Source of the DNA: JAKPUX01 sp964436305
GTDB lineage: Bacteria > Zhuqueibacterota > Zhuqueibacteria > Residuimicrobiales > Residuimicrobiaceae
DNA length: 64,000 bases
Direction of reading: 5' to 3'
NCBI GenBank assembly: GCA_964436305.1
Contig: CAYTCI010000003.1
Location: 1-64,000, forward strand
Numbering within the stretch: position 1 is the first letter of the stretch; each line of letters begins with the position of its first letter. Below the pieces are notes generated by a model that saw only the letters and a list, made by a program, of their open reading frames with translations, made no database searches and had not been told where the DNA came from. Made by a program: the position numbers and the translations under genes. Below are positions 34,530-44,258 of the stretch, piece after piece.

Positions 34530-36584
34530 ATGTCCATGACCCTGAAAAAGAACGCCACGGCCCTCCAGCTGCTGGTGGCGGGGACGATCATGATGAGCCT
34601 GTTTGCACCCTTCGCTCGCGCAGCCGGACTCACCGGCGCCGCGGTCGACCAGACCATCGCCCTCCTGAAAGGCCGGCACGAGTCGGCTGCGCACACCCGC
34701 ATCGAGCAGGGGGTGCGTCAGGCAGCTGCGCTGTGGCGGGCCAAGGATGGTGGAGAGGCGGAATTCAGCGCCTTCTGCCTTAGCCATTTTCTCGCTGATT
34801 CCAGCGCGCAGGCGGCCCTGCTGGCCCGCTGCGAGAGCAACCTGGAGACCCTCTATGGCCACGCCCATGAGGTGGGGCGCGACTTCTCCCAGCCGCTGCA
34901 GCTCGAAACCGGGCCCGTTCTGCCGGTGGATTATCTTTTTGCTGAATATTCGCCCTTCGCGCACCTCTCGGAGGATCTTTTTGCCAGCAAGATTGCTTTT
35001 GCGGCCCTGCTCAATTTTCCGCTTTTTAGCCTGACGGAACGGCTGCAACAGGGTCCCGGCTGGAGCCGGGCGGAATGGGCGCAGATGCGCCTGGTCAATC
35101 AGTTCAACACCAGGGTGCCGGCGGAGGTACTCCAGGAGGCCAACCGCGCCTATGTCCAGGCCGATGATTATATCGCTAATTACAATATTCATATGCATGG
35201 GCTGGTCGACGAAAAAGGCAGCCGCCTCTTCCCCGAGGGACTGAAATTGATCACCCATTGGGGCTTGCGCGATGAGCTCAAGGGGCAATATGGCAATCCA
35301 GACGGCCTGGCGCGCCAGCGCATGATCGCCCGGGTGATGGAACGCATCATCCGCCAGGAGATCCCGCAGGCGGTCATCGATTCACCGACCGCGGTCTGGG
35401 CCCCCTACGCCAATACCGTGCTGGTGGAGGGCCGGATGACGGCAGCCGCAGCGGAAGCTGATGTGCGCTATGCCCATCTTCTCGCCACCTTCCAGGCGGA
35501 GCGTCAGAGCGATCTCTATTTCCCCGGTGAACCGACCAAGATCGCTCGGCGCTTCGAGCGCGAGCGCGAGATCCCGGAGGCGGAGTTCGAGGCCCTGCTG
35601 ACGCGGGTGCTGACCGATCCGGCCGCCCGGGAGGTGGCCCGCCTGATCTCCCGCCGCCTCGGCCGCAAGCTTGAACCCTTTGACATCTGGTACAACGGAT
35701 TCAGGCCGCGAAGCACCTACGATGAAGCCCGGCTCGACCAGATCGTCGCTGCCCGCTATCCGACCACCGCCGCCTTTCAGGCCGCCCTGCCGCAGATCTT
35801 GACCGGACTGGGTTTTGCGCCGGTGCCGGCCGCCTGGCTCGCCACCAAGATCACGGTGGATCCCTCGCGCGGGGCGGGCCATGCCATGGGGGCGATGCGG
35901 CGTGAGGATAACGCCCATCTGCGCACCCGGATCCCCGCCGAAGGAATGCGCTACAAGGGATACAACATCGCCATCCATGAGCTTGGCCACTGCGTCGAGC
36001 AGGTCTTTTCCCTCAACCGGATCGATCATACCCTGCTGGCCGGGGTGCCCAATACCGCTTTCACCGAGGCCTTCGCCTTTGTCTTCCAGCGCCGCGACCT
36101 CGAACTGCTCGGTCTGACCGCTGCCGACCCGCAAGCCGACGCGCTGCATGCTTTGGACACCTACTGGGCAACCTGTGAGATCGCCGCGGTCGGTCTGGTC
36201 GACATGAAGGTTTGGCACTGGATGTATGACCACCCCGAGGCAACCCCCGCCGAGTTGAAGGAGGCTGTCCTTGAGATCGCCCGCCAGGTCTGGAACCGAT
36301 ATTTCGCTCCCCTCTTTGGCAGCCGCGATGTGGTGCTGCTGGCGGTCTATTCGCATATGATCGACAGCGGGCTTTATCTTCCCGATTACGCCCTCGGGCA
36401 TATCATCAGTTTTCAGATCGAGGAGTATCTGCAGGGACGGAATCTGGGCGTGGAGATGGAGCGGATGTGCCGATTGGGGATGCTGACCCCTGACGCCTGG
36501 ATGCAGGCGGCAGTACAGCGTCCGGTCTCGGCGGAACCCCTGCTTGAAGCGGTCCATGCAGCGATCAAGGCGATAAAACTATGA
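34530..36584 (+). CDS. Exported zinc metallopeptidase of M3-like (gluzincin) type
   Basis: A 684-residue secreted protein with signal peptide (LQLLVAGTIMMSLFAPFARA). The zinc motif HELGH is at 483-487 (YNIAIHELGHCVEQVF), with a candidate third ligand Glu at 513 (NTAFTEAFAFVF), 26 residues after the second His, a spacing close to M3 oligopeptidases. The rest is helical with little recognisable similarity, so the family is divergent. ATG 34530 was chosen for the GAAGAGGA site 6 nt upstream and the immediate signal peptide; ATG 34503 is an alternative. It overlaps the next gene by ATGA and so is co-translated with a GH2-like membrane protein. Confidence 0.72.
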   Translation: MSMTLKKNATALQLLVAGTIMMSLFAPFARAAGLTGAAVDQTIALLKGRHESAAHTRIEQGVRQAAALWRAKDGGEAEFSAFCLSHFLADSSAQAALLARCESNLETLYGHAHEVGRDFSQPLQLETGPVLPVDYLFAEYSPFAHLSEDLFASKIAFAALLNFPLFSLTERLQQGPGWSRAEWAQMRLVNQFNTRVPAEVLQEANRAYVQADDYIANYNIHMHGLVDEKGSRLFPEGLKLITHWGLRDELKGQYGNPDGLARQRMIARVMERIIRQEIPQAVIDSPTAVWAPYANTVLVEGRMTAAAAEADVRYAHLLATFQAERQSDLYFPGEPTKIARRFEREREIPEAEFEALLTRVLTDPAAREVARLISRRLGRKLEPFDIWYNGFRPRSTYDEARLDQIVAARYPTTAAFQAALPQILTGLGFAPVPAAWLATKITVDPSRGAGHAMGAMRREDNAHLRTRIPAEGMRYKGYNIAIHELGHCVEQVFSLNRIDHTLLAGVPNTAFTEAFAFVFQRRDLELLGLTAADPQADALHALDTYWATCEIAAVGLVDMKVWHWMYDHPEATPAELKEAVLEIARQVWNRYFAPLFGSRDVVLLAVYSHMIDSGLYLPDYALGHIISFQIEEYLQGRNLGVEMERMCRLGMLTPDAWMQAAVQRPVSAEPLLEAVHAAIKAIKL

Positions 36585-39130
36585 AACGGATCGGTTATTA
36601 CGCCCTCCGGATCGGCCTGATAGCCGGGCTTTTCGTGGCGGGCCAGGGCGCTGGGGCCGAGCTGCATTATGGCCTCTCGCAGCTGAGTCAGGATACGCTG
36701 GCGCGTCGCGCGGCGATGCCGCTTGACGGCATCTGGTCCGTGCAGATGGGTGGCAGCGGTGAATGGCAGGGCTTCCAGTTACCGGCGCCCCTGCGGTTGC
36801 GCGATCAATTCACCTTTATTAAAAAGTTCTCGCTCGACAGCAGCATGATCGCCTCCACCTACGAGCTGGCTTTTGACGGCCTCGACGGCTTGAGCACGAT
36901 CTCGCTGAACAAAAAGATCATCGCCACCCATTCCGCTGGCACGGCTCCCTTTACCGTGGCGCTGACCGACAAGGATCTCTTCCTCAACGCCGAGAATGAG
37001 CTGGTGGTGCAGATGGACGGCCGGCTCGACTATCGACGGAGTGTGCCCTTATTGGTGCGCAGCCGCGGCATCCCGCTGTCGGGCAATGGCCTTTTCCGTC
37101 CGGTCGTTCTGCGAACGGGCGCGGCACCCTGCGTCGCGGCGGTCACCGTGACGCCGGGAGAGGCGGCGGATTCAGGATCCCTGGTTGTGGATCTGCGCGC
37201 GACGATCTCGCTGGGTATGATGGACAGTCTCTCGCTGGCGGCGCTGCCGCAGCTGCGCGGCACGGTGGAGATCCTCGACGGCAAAACCGCCCAGTCCCTC
37301 TATCTCTCGCAGCCACAGCCGCTCATGCTGGCTGCCAAGGACACGGCGAGCTTGCAGGTTGCGGCCGTGATCCCCGATTTTCATTACTGGCGGCCGGGTG
37401 CGCCCGAGCGCTATCGTGTGGTGGTTCAGCTCTTCTCCAGCGGAGTGGCCGTCGACCGGGCTTGGCTCAATTTTGCACTTTCGCAGCCCCGACAATGGCT
37501 GGAGGCCAGCCGCGGCAAGCGGGAGGTGTTTCGTTTCCACGCCGTTGAGTGGGTGGAGGATGCGGCCCATGTGCTGTTGAGCCCGGCGCAGCAGGAAGAG
37601 CAGATCAGCCAGGATCTGGCGGGAATCGTCGAACTTGGCGCCAACACGGTGCGCCTGGCCGGCGGTATTCCCGGCGAATTCTTTCTCCGCCGCTGCGACA
37701 GTCTGGGTTTGGCGGTGATGGCCGAGATCCCCATGGCGAATGTCCCTTCGGCGCATCTCGATAACGACGCCATCCGAATGAAGGCGAAAAAAGCGCTCAC
37801 CGATCTGATCCTCGCTTTCCGGGATCATCCCTGCGTCGCCGCCTGGGGTCTGGGGAGCGGCTACGATCCGGGTGACCGCCGTGCGACGGCTTTTCTGCGC
37901 GAATTGGCTGCCGTCGCCCGCGCCCTCGACGACCGCCCGGTCTACGCCGGGGTTCGCGGCAAACATCTCGCCGCCGGCCCGCTGCCGGTCGATCTGGAAA
38001 TTGCCGAGGTGCCGCCGGAAAAGATCGCCACCTTCAAGGCCGCTGCCTGGCGTACGTCCGGCAGCTACCTTCTGCAGCTCGCTTCGCCCCTGAATAACCG
38101 GGCGGCCAGCGATCGCTCGGCGCAGCAGAACCAGGCCTACTATCTCAAGATGGCGATCCTCGAGGCTGGACGACTGGATGACGCCGCCGGGCTGCTCATC
38201 ACTCCCTGGCGCGACTGGAGCGGCGAGAGTCCGCATACCTTCTGGGGTCCGCGGCCGAACAGCGCCCTTTATCTCTGTGGCCTGCTGGATGCCGGTGGGC
38301 AGCAGCGCCTGTCCTGGCAAGTGGCGAAGGCGGCTTTCACCGGCACCCCCATGCCCGAGTTGCTGCCGGCTGATTTCGCCGCCGATGATCCGGCGGTCTT
38401 TCAGATGGTCAGCATCGCCCTGATCGTTTTGCTGCTTTTCTATATCCGCCGCGACAAGCGTATGAGTCACTATCTCCACCGTGTCTTCGTCTATCCGCAC
38501 GGTTTTTACATGGATCTGATCGAGAACCGCCAGATCAATCCCTTTCTGACCGGGCTGGTGGGGCTGGCCTCCTTTGTAACCATGAGCACGCTGCTGGCGA
38601 GCCTGGTTTATTTTCTGCGCGAGAACAGTCTGTTCGACGAAATGTTAACCTGGTTCTTCCCGAGCGCCACAGCCAAGGATCAGGCCATCCGCCTGATCTG
38701 GCATCCCGAAAGAATGATTCTGGTCTTCACCGGCATGATGATCGGCGTCGCCCTGCTGCAGAGTCTGGTCTACAAGATGGTCGTTTTTGGACAGCGCCGC
38801 TACCTGCGTTTCAGCCAGATCGTCACCTTCACCTTCTGGGTGCCGGCCAATTTTATCTTTGCCCTGCCGCTGGCGGTCGTGTTGTTCCGTATGTTGGCCC
38901 AATCCAGCCTGGTGACCGCGGCACTGATCTATTTTATGGTGATTCTGATCTGGTTTTTCCTGCGCGCCCTGCGCGGCACGTGGGTGATTCTGCAGATCTC
39001 CTTTTTTAAAACCCTGCTGGTGGTCATCGCTGCCGTCGGCATTCTCGCACTGGTGATCGGGCTGTACCTGGAGCAATCCCGGGCGATGCTCGCCTACAGC
39101 GCCTATTACCGGGCGCTGCTGGGATGGTAA
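36581..39130 (+). CDS. GH2-fold exported domain fused to a C-terminal multi-TM domain; likely a catalytically dead glycosidase
   Basis: An 849-residue protein. After a signal peptide (IGLIAGLFVAGQGAGA), residues about 30-210 form a GH2 sugar-binding-like jelly roll (GIWSVQMGG, YELAFDGLDGLSTISLNKK, SGNGLFRPVVLR). An Ig-like domain and a TIM-barrel-like region (about 310-590) follow. Where GH2 enzymes have HPS-x2-W-x-LGNE with the catalytic Glu, this has HPCVAAWGLGSG (about 416-427), so Asn-Glu is replaced by Gly-Ser. No nucleophile Glu block was found. From about 605 there are six or so TM helices (VSIALIVLLLFYIRR, LVGLASFVTMSTLLASLVYF, onward) resembling Yip1-like membrane domains. It is coupled (ATGA) to the metallopeptidase gene. 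Confidence 0.72.
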   Translation: MKRIGYYALRIGLIAGLFVAGQGAGAELHYGLSQLSQDTLARRAAMPLDGIWSVQMGGSGEWQGFQLPAPLRLRDQFTFIKKFSLDSSMIASTYELAFDGLDGLSTISLNKKIIATHSAGTAPFTVALTDKDLFLNAENELVVQMDGRLDYRRSVPLLVRSRGIPLSGNGLFRPVVLRTGAAPCVAAVTVTPGEAADSGSLVVDLRATISLGMMDSLSLAALPQLRGTVEILDGKTAQSLYLSQPQPLMLAAKDTASLQVAAVIPDFHYWRPGAPERYRVVVQLFSSGVAVDRAWLNFALSQPRQWLEASRGKREVFRFHAVEWVEDAAHVLLSPAQQEEQISQDLAGIVELGANTVRLAGGIPGEFFLRRCDSLGLAVMAEIPMANVPSAHLDNDAIRMKAKKALTDLILAFRDHPCVAAWGLGSGYDPGDRRATAFLRELAAVARALDDRPVYAGVRGKHLAAGPLPVDLEIAEVPPEKIATFKAAAWRTSGSYLLQLASPLNNRAASDRSAQQNQAYYLKMAILEAGRLDDAAGLLITPWRDWSGESPHTFWGPRPNSALYLCGLLDAGGQQRLSWQVAKAAFTGTPMPELLPADFAADDPAVFQMVSIALIVLLLFYIRRDKRMSHYLHRVFVYPHGFYMDLIENRQINPFLTGLVGLASFVTMSTLLASLVYFLRENSLFDEMLTWFFPSATAKDQAIRLIWHPERMILVFTGMMIGVALLQSLVYKMVVFGQRRYLRFSQIVTFTFWVPANFIFALPLAVVLFRMLAQSSLVTAALIYFMVILIWFFLRALRGTWVILQISFFKTLLVVIAAVGILALVIGLYLEQSRAMLAYSAYYRALLGW

Positions 39131-39215
39131 AAGGTGACCGGATGCCGGTTTGCAGACAAGCAACCCTGTGCAGGGCCCATGTGATGTTTAATCCAACCTA
39201 TTTCGATGGGGCAGT

Positions 39216-42200
39216 GTGTACCTTTCAGAGCTAACCATAGTCGGTTTCAAGTCTTTTGCCAAAAAGACGCATCTCAAGATGCATGACGGCATCACCGGGA
39301 TCGTCGGCCCCAACGGCTGTGGCAAAAGCAATATTGTCGATTCGATCCGCTGGGTCATGGGCGAGCAAAAGAGCGGCGCCCTTCGCAGCGAAGTGATGGG
39401 CAATGTCATCTTTAACGGCACCGCCACGGCCAAGCCGGTCGGCATGGCCGAGGTCTCGCTCAAGATAGAGAATACCGGCAATACCCTGCCGATCGATTAT
39501 GCCGAGGTCATCATTACGCGCCGGTTGTTCCGTTCCGGCGAGAGCCAGTATCTTCTCAACGGCAACACCTGCCGCCTGAAGGATATTCTCGATCTCTTCA
39601 TGGATACCGGGGCCGGTCCGCATACCTATTCGGTGATCGAGCTGCCGCAGGTGGAACGCATCCTCAACGGCAAGGAGGATGAACGGCGGCACATCTTTGA
39701 GGAGGCGGCGGGGATCACCAAGTACAAGTTACGGCGCAAGGCCACCTTCCGCAAGCTCGAATCGACCGAAAAGGATCTGATCCGCATCGAGGACATTATG
39801 TCCGAGGTGGAGAAGAACGTTCGGTCGTTACGGCGCCAGGTGGCCAAGGCGGAGCGCTATCAGGAGATCATCACCGAGCTGCGCGATCAGGAGATCACGC
39901 TGGCGAATCACGACTTTAGCCAGATCCTCGACGAGCTCGAACCGGCCGAAACCAAACTGGGATTGATCAAGGACGAGCGGGAAGGGGCCTCGAGTTCGCT
40001 GGCCAGCCAGGATGCCGATTACGAGTCCACCCGCGCTCAGCTGCTCGATATTGAGAAGAAATTGCTTGAGAACCAGCGTACGGTCTCCGATCTGGCCCGT
40101 GAAATCCAGAAATATGAGGAGCGGATCCTGGTCAACAAGGAGCGTATCCGCTCGCTGGAGGAGGCGGGCGCCCGTTCCAGCCAGGAGAAGGAGCTGTTCG
40201 AGAGCCGGCTGGTGGAGCTGCAGGAAAAATACAACGCCACCCGGGAACTGCTGCAGAAGGCCGAAGGCCACCTCGCCGAAGAGCGTGCGGCGTATGAAAA
40301 GAAAAATGAGGAGTACCAGTCGGTCCGCGTTCAGTTCGAGACCAAGCGGGCCCTTGCCCGCGAAGCCGAGACCCAGGTGCTGCGGATCACCGAAGAGCTG
40401 AGCCGCAAGCAAAATGAGGGGGAGCGGCTCAAGGCGAACGAGGCGAACCTCAGCCAGCGCATCAAGCAGCTGGAAGCCGAGGCGGGCCGTGAGGAGGCGC
40501 GAGCGGCAGAGTTGACGGCGCTCCTCACTGCGAGCCGTGGGCAAGAGGCGGGTCTGGTTGAGATGCTCAGCAAAGGCAAGCAGCGTCTGGGCGAGATCAG
40601 CCGCCGGGAGGAGGAGGCCAAGCGGCTCTTCGAAACCCTGCAAAAGACCGAATCCCAGGAACGCAGCCGGATCGAGGTGCTCGGCCATCAAGCCGAGATG
40701 GTGCGGCGGTTGATCGATACCTTTGAGGATTATCCCGCCGGTGTGCGTTTTCTGGCGACCCTGAAGAAGGAGGGTTTTGCCACCCACGGGCCGCTGGCCA
40801 ATATCATCCGGGTCGAGAACCAGCATCGCAGCGCCATTGCCGCAGCGCTCGGTGAAGCCGCCACCTATCTGGTGGTGGAAGAGTCCAATATGGCTTTCAA
40901 CGGCATCGGGCTGTTGCGCGAGGAGCGGCGGGGTATCGTCACCTTTGCGCCGCGGATGGAGATGGGCGAGAGCCTGCGTGAGCGGCCGGCGCTCTCAGAC
41001 CTGGGGGTGATCGGCTGGGCCGATGAGCTGGTCTCCTGTGATGAGCGGTTTCAGGCCCTGGTCCATCATGTGCTGGGTCCCTTCATCGTGACCCAGGATC
41101 TGCAAACTGCGCATCGGGTCTTCGCCGCCTTGCGTGGGCAGTCCTACAATGTCGTGACCCTTTCCGGTGAAGTGCTGGCGCACAGCGGTTTCATCCGCGG
41201 CGGGGTGCTCAGCAAGAACCAGTCCGATTTCGTCGGCCGGCAGGAGCAGCTGGGCGGCATGCTCAAGGAGATCGAAAAGTTGAACCAGGCGGCCGAGGCG
41301 CGCCGGGTCCAGCTGGCCCAGCGCGAGACCGAGATCCAGGAAAACAAGATCGAGGCCGAGAAGCTGCGCAAGGATATCCAGGAAGCCGAGCAGACCCTGG
41401 GTTCGCTGCGGATCCAGCTGGGGCGTCAGACCTTCGAGGAGCAGGCGCTCAACGAGAGCCGGACCAAACGCGAGAACGAGAAGCAGCGGCTGATCGGCGA
41501 ACTGAGCCAGCTCGGCCACAATCTCGAGCTGCAGAGTCTGGGCGCTGATGATCTGCAGACCAAGCGGCAGGAAAATGCCCGCAAGGCCGCGACGCTGGCC
41601 GAGGAGATCAAAGGGATCGAGCAGCAGGTTGATCGGGCCGCCGGCGAGGCGCGCGAACTGAATGTGCAGGTCGCCCGGCTGCAGAGCGATTTCGAGGCGA
41701 TGCGCCGCGAGAGCGAGGCCCTCAGCCGGCAGATCGCCGAGACCGAGTCACTCATCCGGTCGCGTCTCGAGGAGGGCCAGCGGGCGGCCGCCGAGATCAA
41801 GGAGCTGGGCGAGGTCAACGAGCGCTACAGCGAGGAGGTCGGCAAGCAGCAAGCCCGCCGGCTTGAGGTGCAGACGGTGCTCGATGAACTGGAGGAGCAG
41901 CAGTATCAGGCCAATACGCGGGTGGCCGAAGCGGAAAAGCTGATCCGTTCCTCGCGCAGCAAGTTCGATCTGCTCTCCGAGTCCGCCCACCAGGTCGAGC
42001 TGCGCGTCTCCGAGCTCAAACTCAAGGTGGAGAACCTGCAAGCGCGGATGTGGGCCGAGTTTGAGTACAAGCCGCAGCGCCAGGCGGTGGAGCCCGACTT
42101 TAATGCCGAGGTCGTGCGTCAGCAGCTGGAGGCTTTACGCGAGCGCATCAAGGAGGTGGGACCGGTCAATCTCCTCGCTCTCAAGGAGTATGAGCAGGAG

Positions 42201-42800
42201 AAGGAACGGCTCGAGTTCCTGCAGACCCAGCGCGACGACCTGATCAAGGCGCGCAAAAATCTGACCGATACCATCGAAATCATCAATACGACGGCCCGGC
42301 AGAAATTTCTCGAGACCTTCGAGCAGGTGCAGCGGAATTTTGCCGAGGTCTTTAGCAAGTTCTTTGCCGGCGGCCGTGCGAGCCTGGTGTTGCAGGAGAC
42401 CGCTGATCCGCTCGAGTCGGAGATCGACATTCTCGCTACCCCGGGCGGCAAGAAGCCGGCGGCGTTGACCCTCCTTTCGGGAGGCGAAAAATCGCTGACC
42501 GCCATCTCCCTGCTCTTCGCCATCTATCTGGTCAAGCCGAGCCCCTTTTGCATTTTTGACGAGGTTGATGCCCCGCTCGACGATCAGAATGTCCAGCGCT
42601 TCACGCACGCCCTGCGTGAGTTTTCCCAGAACACCCAGTTCATCGTCGTAACTCACAACAAGCTGACCATGCGTGCAGCCGACCAGCTCTATGGTGTCAC
42701 GATGGAAGAACAGGGCATCTCCAAACTGGTTTCGGTCCGTTTCGATCCGATGAAAAATGACCAACTGGTCCCCGAAGCCGGCGCTGCGCCCGCCAATTAA
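39216..42800 (+). CDS. smc: Chromosome segregation protein SMC
   Basis: A 1194-residue structural-maintenance-of-chromosomes ATPase. Walker A GPNGCGKS is at 31-38. Two long coiled coils surround a hinge at about 515-670 (FATHGPLANIIRVENQHRSA, GFIRGGVLSKNQ). The ABC signature LSGGEKS is near 1087-1093 and Walker B FCIFDEVDAPLDD near 1113-1125. With ScpA/ScpB (not in the window) it would organise and segregate the chromosome. The start is GTG 39216, reading MYLSELTIVGFKSFA, with GGGG upstream. The 85-nt gap before it shows no clear promoter. Confidence 0.97.
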   Translation: MYLSELTIVGFKSFAKKTHLKMHDGITGIVGPNGCGKSNIVDSIRWVMGEQKSGALRSEVMGNVIFNGTATAKPVGMAEVSLKIENTGNTLPIDYAEVIITRRLFRSGESQYLLNGNTCRLKDILDLFMDTGAGPHTYSVIELPQVERILNGKEDERRHIFEEAAGITKYKLRRKATFRKLESTEKDLIRIEDIMSEVEKNVRSLRRQVAKAERYQEIITELRDQEITLANHDFSQILDELEPAETKLGLIKDEREGASSSLASQDADYESTRAQLLDIEKKLLENQRTVSDLAREIQKYEERILVNKERIRSLEEAGARSSQEKELFESRLVELQEKYNATRELLQKAEGHLAEERAAYEKKNEEYQSVRVQFETKRALAREAETQVLRITEELSRKQNEGERLKANEANLSQRIKQLEAEAGREEARAAELTALLTASRGQEAGLVEMLSKGKQRLGEISRREEEAKRLFETLQKTESQERSRIEVLGHQAEMVRRLIDTFEDYPAGVRFLATLKKEGFATHGPLANIIRVENQHRSAIAAALGEAATYLVVEESNMAFNGIGLLREERRGIVTFAPRMEMGESLRERPALSDLGVIGWADELVSCDERFQALVHHVLGPFIVTQDLQTAHRVFAALRGQSYNVVTLSGEVLAHSGFIRGGVLSKNQSDFVGRQEQLGGMLKEIEKLNQAAEARRVQLAQRETEIQENKIEAEKLRKDIQEAEQTLGSLRIQLGRQTFEEQALNESRTKRENEKQRLIGELSQLGHNLELQSLGADDLQTKRQENARKAATLAEEIKGIEQQVDRAAGEARELNVQVARLQSDFEAMRRESEALSRQIAETESLIRSRLEEGQRAAAEIKELGEVNERYSEEVGKQQARRLEVQTVLDELEEQQYQANTRVAEAEKLIRSSRSKFDLLSESAHQVELRVSELKLKVENLQARMWAEFEYKPQRQAVEPDFNAEVVRQQLEALRERIKEVGPVNLLALKEYEQEKERLEFLQTQRDDLIKARKNLTDTIEIINTTARQKFLETFEQVQRNFAEVFSKFFAGGRASLVLQETADPLESEIDILATPGGKKPAALTLLSGGEKSLTAISLLFAIYLVKPSPFCIFDEVDAPLDDQNVQRFTHALREFSQNTQFIVVTHNKLTMRAADQLYGVTMEEQGISKLVSVRFDPMKNDQLVPEAGAAPAN

Positions 42801-42809
42801 GGAGGAGTC

Positions 42810-44258
42810 ATGCGGTTTCAGAGTAAAGCGCGTGCGACTGTGATGCGGATTTTTCTCGTCCTGATCGCCCTGCTGGTGCCAGCCGCCGGCCAGGAGACGC
42901 AGGAGTCAAAGCCGCAATTCCGTTTCAATCTCGATTATGCCCGGTCGCACTATTCGGACAGCCTCACCTATTGTGAGCTCTACGCCGTCGTTCCGCGCAA
43001 ACAGTTGAGTTATCTGCCCGAGCAGGGGCGCTACAAGGCGGAGTTCAAGGCCACGGCCGAGGTTTTTGCGCAGGACTCGCTGGTGGCGTCCAAGATCTGG
43101 CGGAACGTCAATTACGCCGACAGCCTGGCGGGCATCAGTGGCGAACAGAGCCTCTTTTGCCTGAATCATTTTGTGCTGGCGGACGGTGAGTATACGATTG
43201 CCTTTACGATCGAGGACCTTAACAATCCAGCTGCGAAGGCGAGTTATCGTTTTCCCATTCAGATCGCGGCTTTCAAGGGGCCCGGACTGCAACTCAGCGA
43301 TCTCCACGTCAGCGGCTCGATCGTCCGCGATACCACCAACACGCCCTTTTTCAAGAATGGCTTTCAGGTGACGCCCAATCCCGCGGGATTGTTCGGCCTC
43401 GGTCTGCCCATCCTCTACCTCTATTCGGAGGTCTATCACCTGGCCCCGGCCACGAGTGACAGCGGCGGCAAATACAGCGTCGCCTACAGGATCTACAATG
43501 CGGAGGGTCAGGCGGTCAAGGAGGTTGCGCCGCGGTTGCGCACCAAACCGGGCGATTCCGCCGTCGAGGTGACGGGGATCAATGTGGTCACCCTGGTCTC
43601 CGGCGCCTACCGTGTTGCGGAGGAGATCACCGACCTGGAGACGGGGGCCAGGGCGACAGGAATGCGCAAGTTTTTTGTCTATCGCGAAGGTGATTTCACC
43701 GGCGAGGCGGCCGCGCCGCAGCAGCAAAAGCCGGAGGAGTTCAAAAGTGCGGGCAGCGCCGGTCTCGATGTCCAGCGCTATCTGATGATGAGCGAAAAAG
43801 AGATCAATCAGGAGTTTGAGTACACCCGCTATATCTCGACCAAAGAGGAGCGCAACACCTTCAAAAAGCTCAATCTGCCGGGCAAGCAGGCCTTCATGAA
43901 GGAATTCTGGTCCGGGCGCGATCCCAGTCCGGGTACGCCGGAGAATGAATACAAGCAGGATTATCTGGCGCGGGTGCAAAAGGCCAACGCCTCTTATCGC
44001 GGTTCTTTCCGCGAGGGCTGGCGCACCGACCGCGGCCGCATCCTGCTGGTCTATGGCGCGCCGGATGAGGTGGAACGCTTTCCGTTCAGCAACGACAACC
44101 GCGCTTATGAGATCTGGCACTATTATTCCGTCCAGGGCGGGGTGCAGTTCTACTTTGTCGACAAGCGGGATACCGGCGACCTCGAGCTGGTCCATTCGAC
44201 GGCCCGCGGCGAGATCTATGACGAGGATTGGGAACACTGGAAGAATCCCGGCAATTGA
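42810..44258 (+). CDS. Exported GWxTD-domain protein
   Basis: A 482-residue secreted protein with signal peptide (IFLVLIALLVPAAGQ). The C-terminal third is the GWxTD domain, named from FREGWRTDRGRILLVYGAPD, preceded by YISTKEERNTFKKL and KQAFMKEFWSGRDPSPGTP, and followed by NRAYEIWHYYSVQGGVQFYF. The first 300 residues look like tandem beta-sandwich domains. The function is unknown; the family is mostly seen in FCB-group and related bacteria and supports the lineage inference. AAGGAGGAG precedes the ATG, 9 nt after smc. Confidence 0.88.
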   Translation: MRFQSKARATVMRIFLVLIALLVPAAGQETQESKPQFRFNLDYARSHYSDSLTYCELYAVVPRKQLSYLPEQGRYKAEFKATAEVFAQDSLVASKIWRNVNYADSLAGISGEQSLFCLNHFVLADGEYTIAFTIEDLNNPAAKASYRFPIQIAAFKGPGLQLSDLHVSGSIVRDTTNTPFFKNGFQVTPNPAGLFGLGLPILYLYSEVYHLAPATSDSGGKYSVAYRIYNAEGQAVKEVAPRLRTKPGDSAVEVTGINVVTLVSGAYRVAEEITDLETGARATGMRKFFVYREGDFTGEAAAPQQQKPEEFKSAGSAGLDVQRYLMMSEKEINQEFEYTRYISTKEERNTFKKLNLPGKQAFMKEFWSGRDPSPGTPENEYKQDYLARVQKANASYRGSFREGWRTDRGRILLVYGAPDEVERFPFSNDNRAYEIWHYYSVQGGVQFYFVDKRDTGDLELVHSTARGEIYDEDWEHWKNPGN

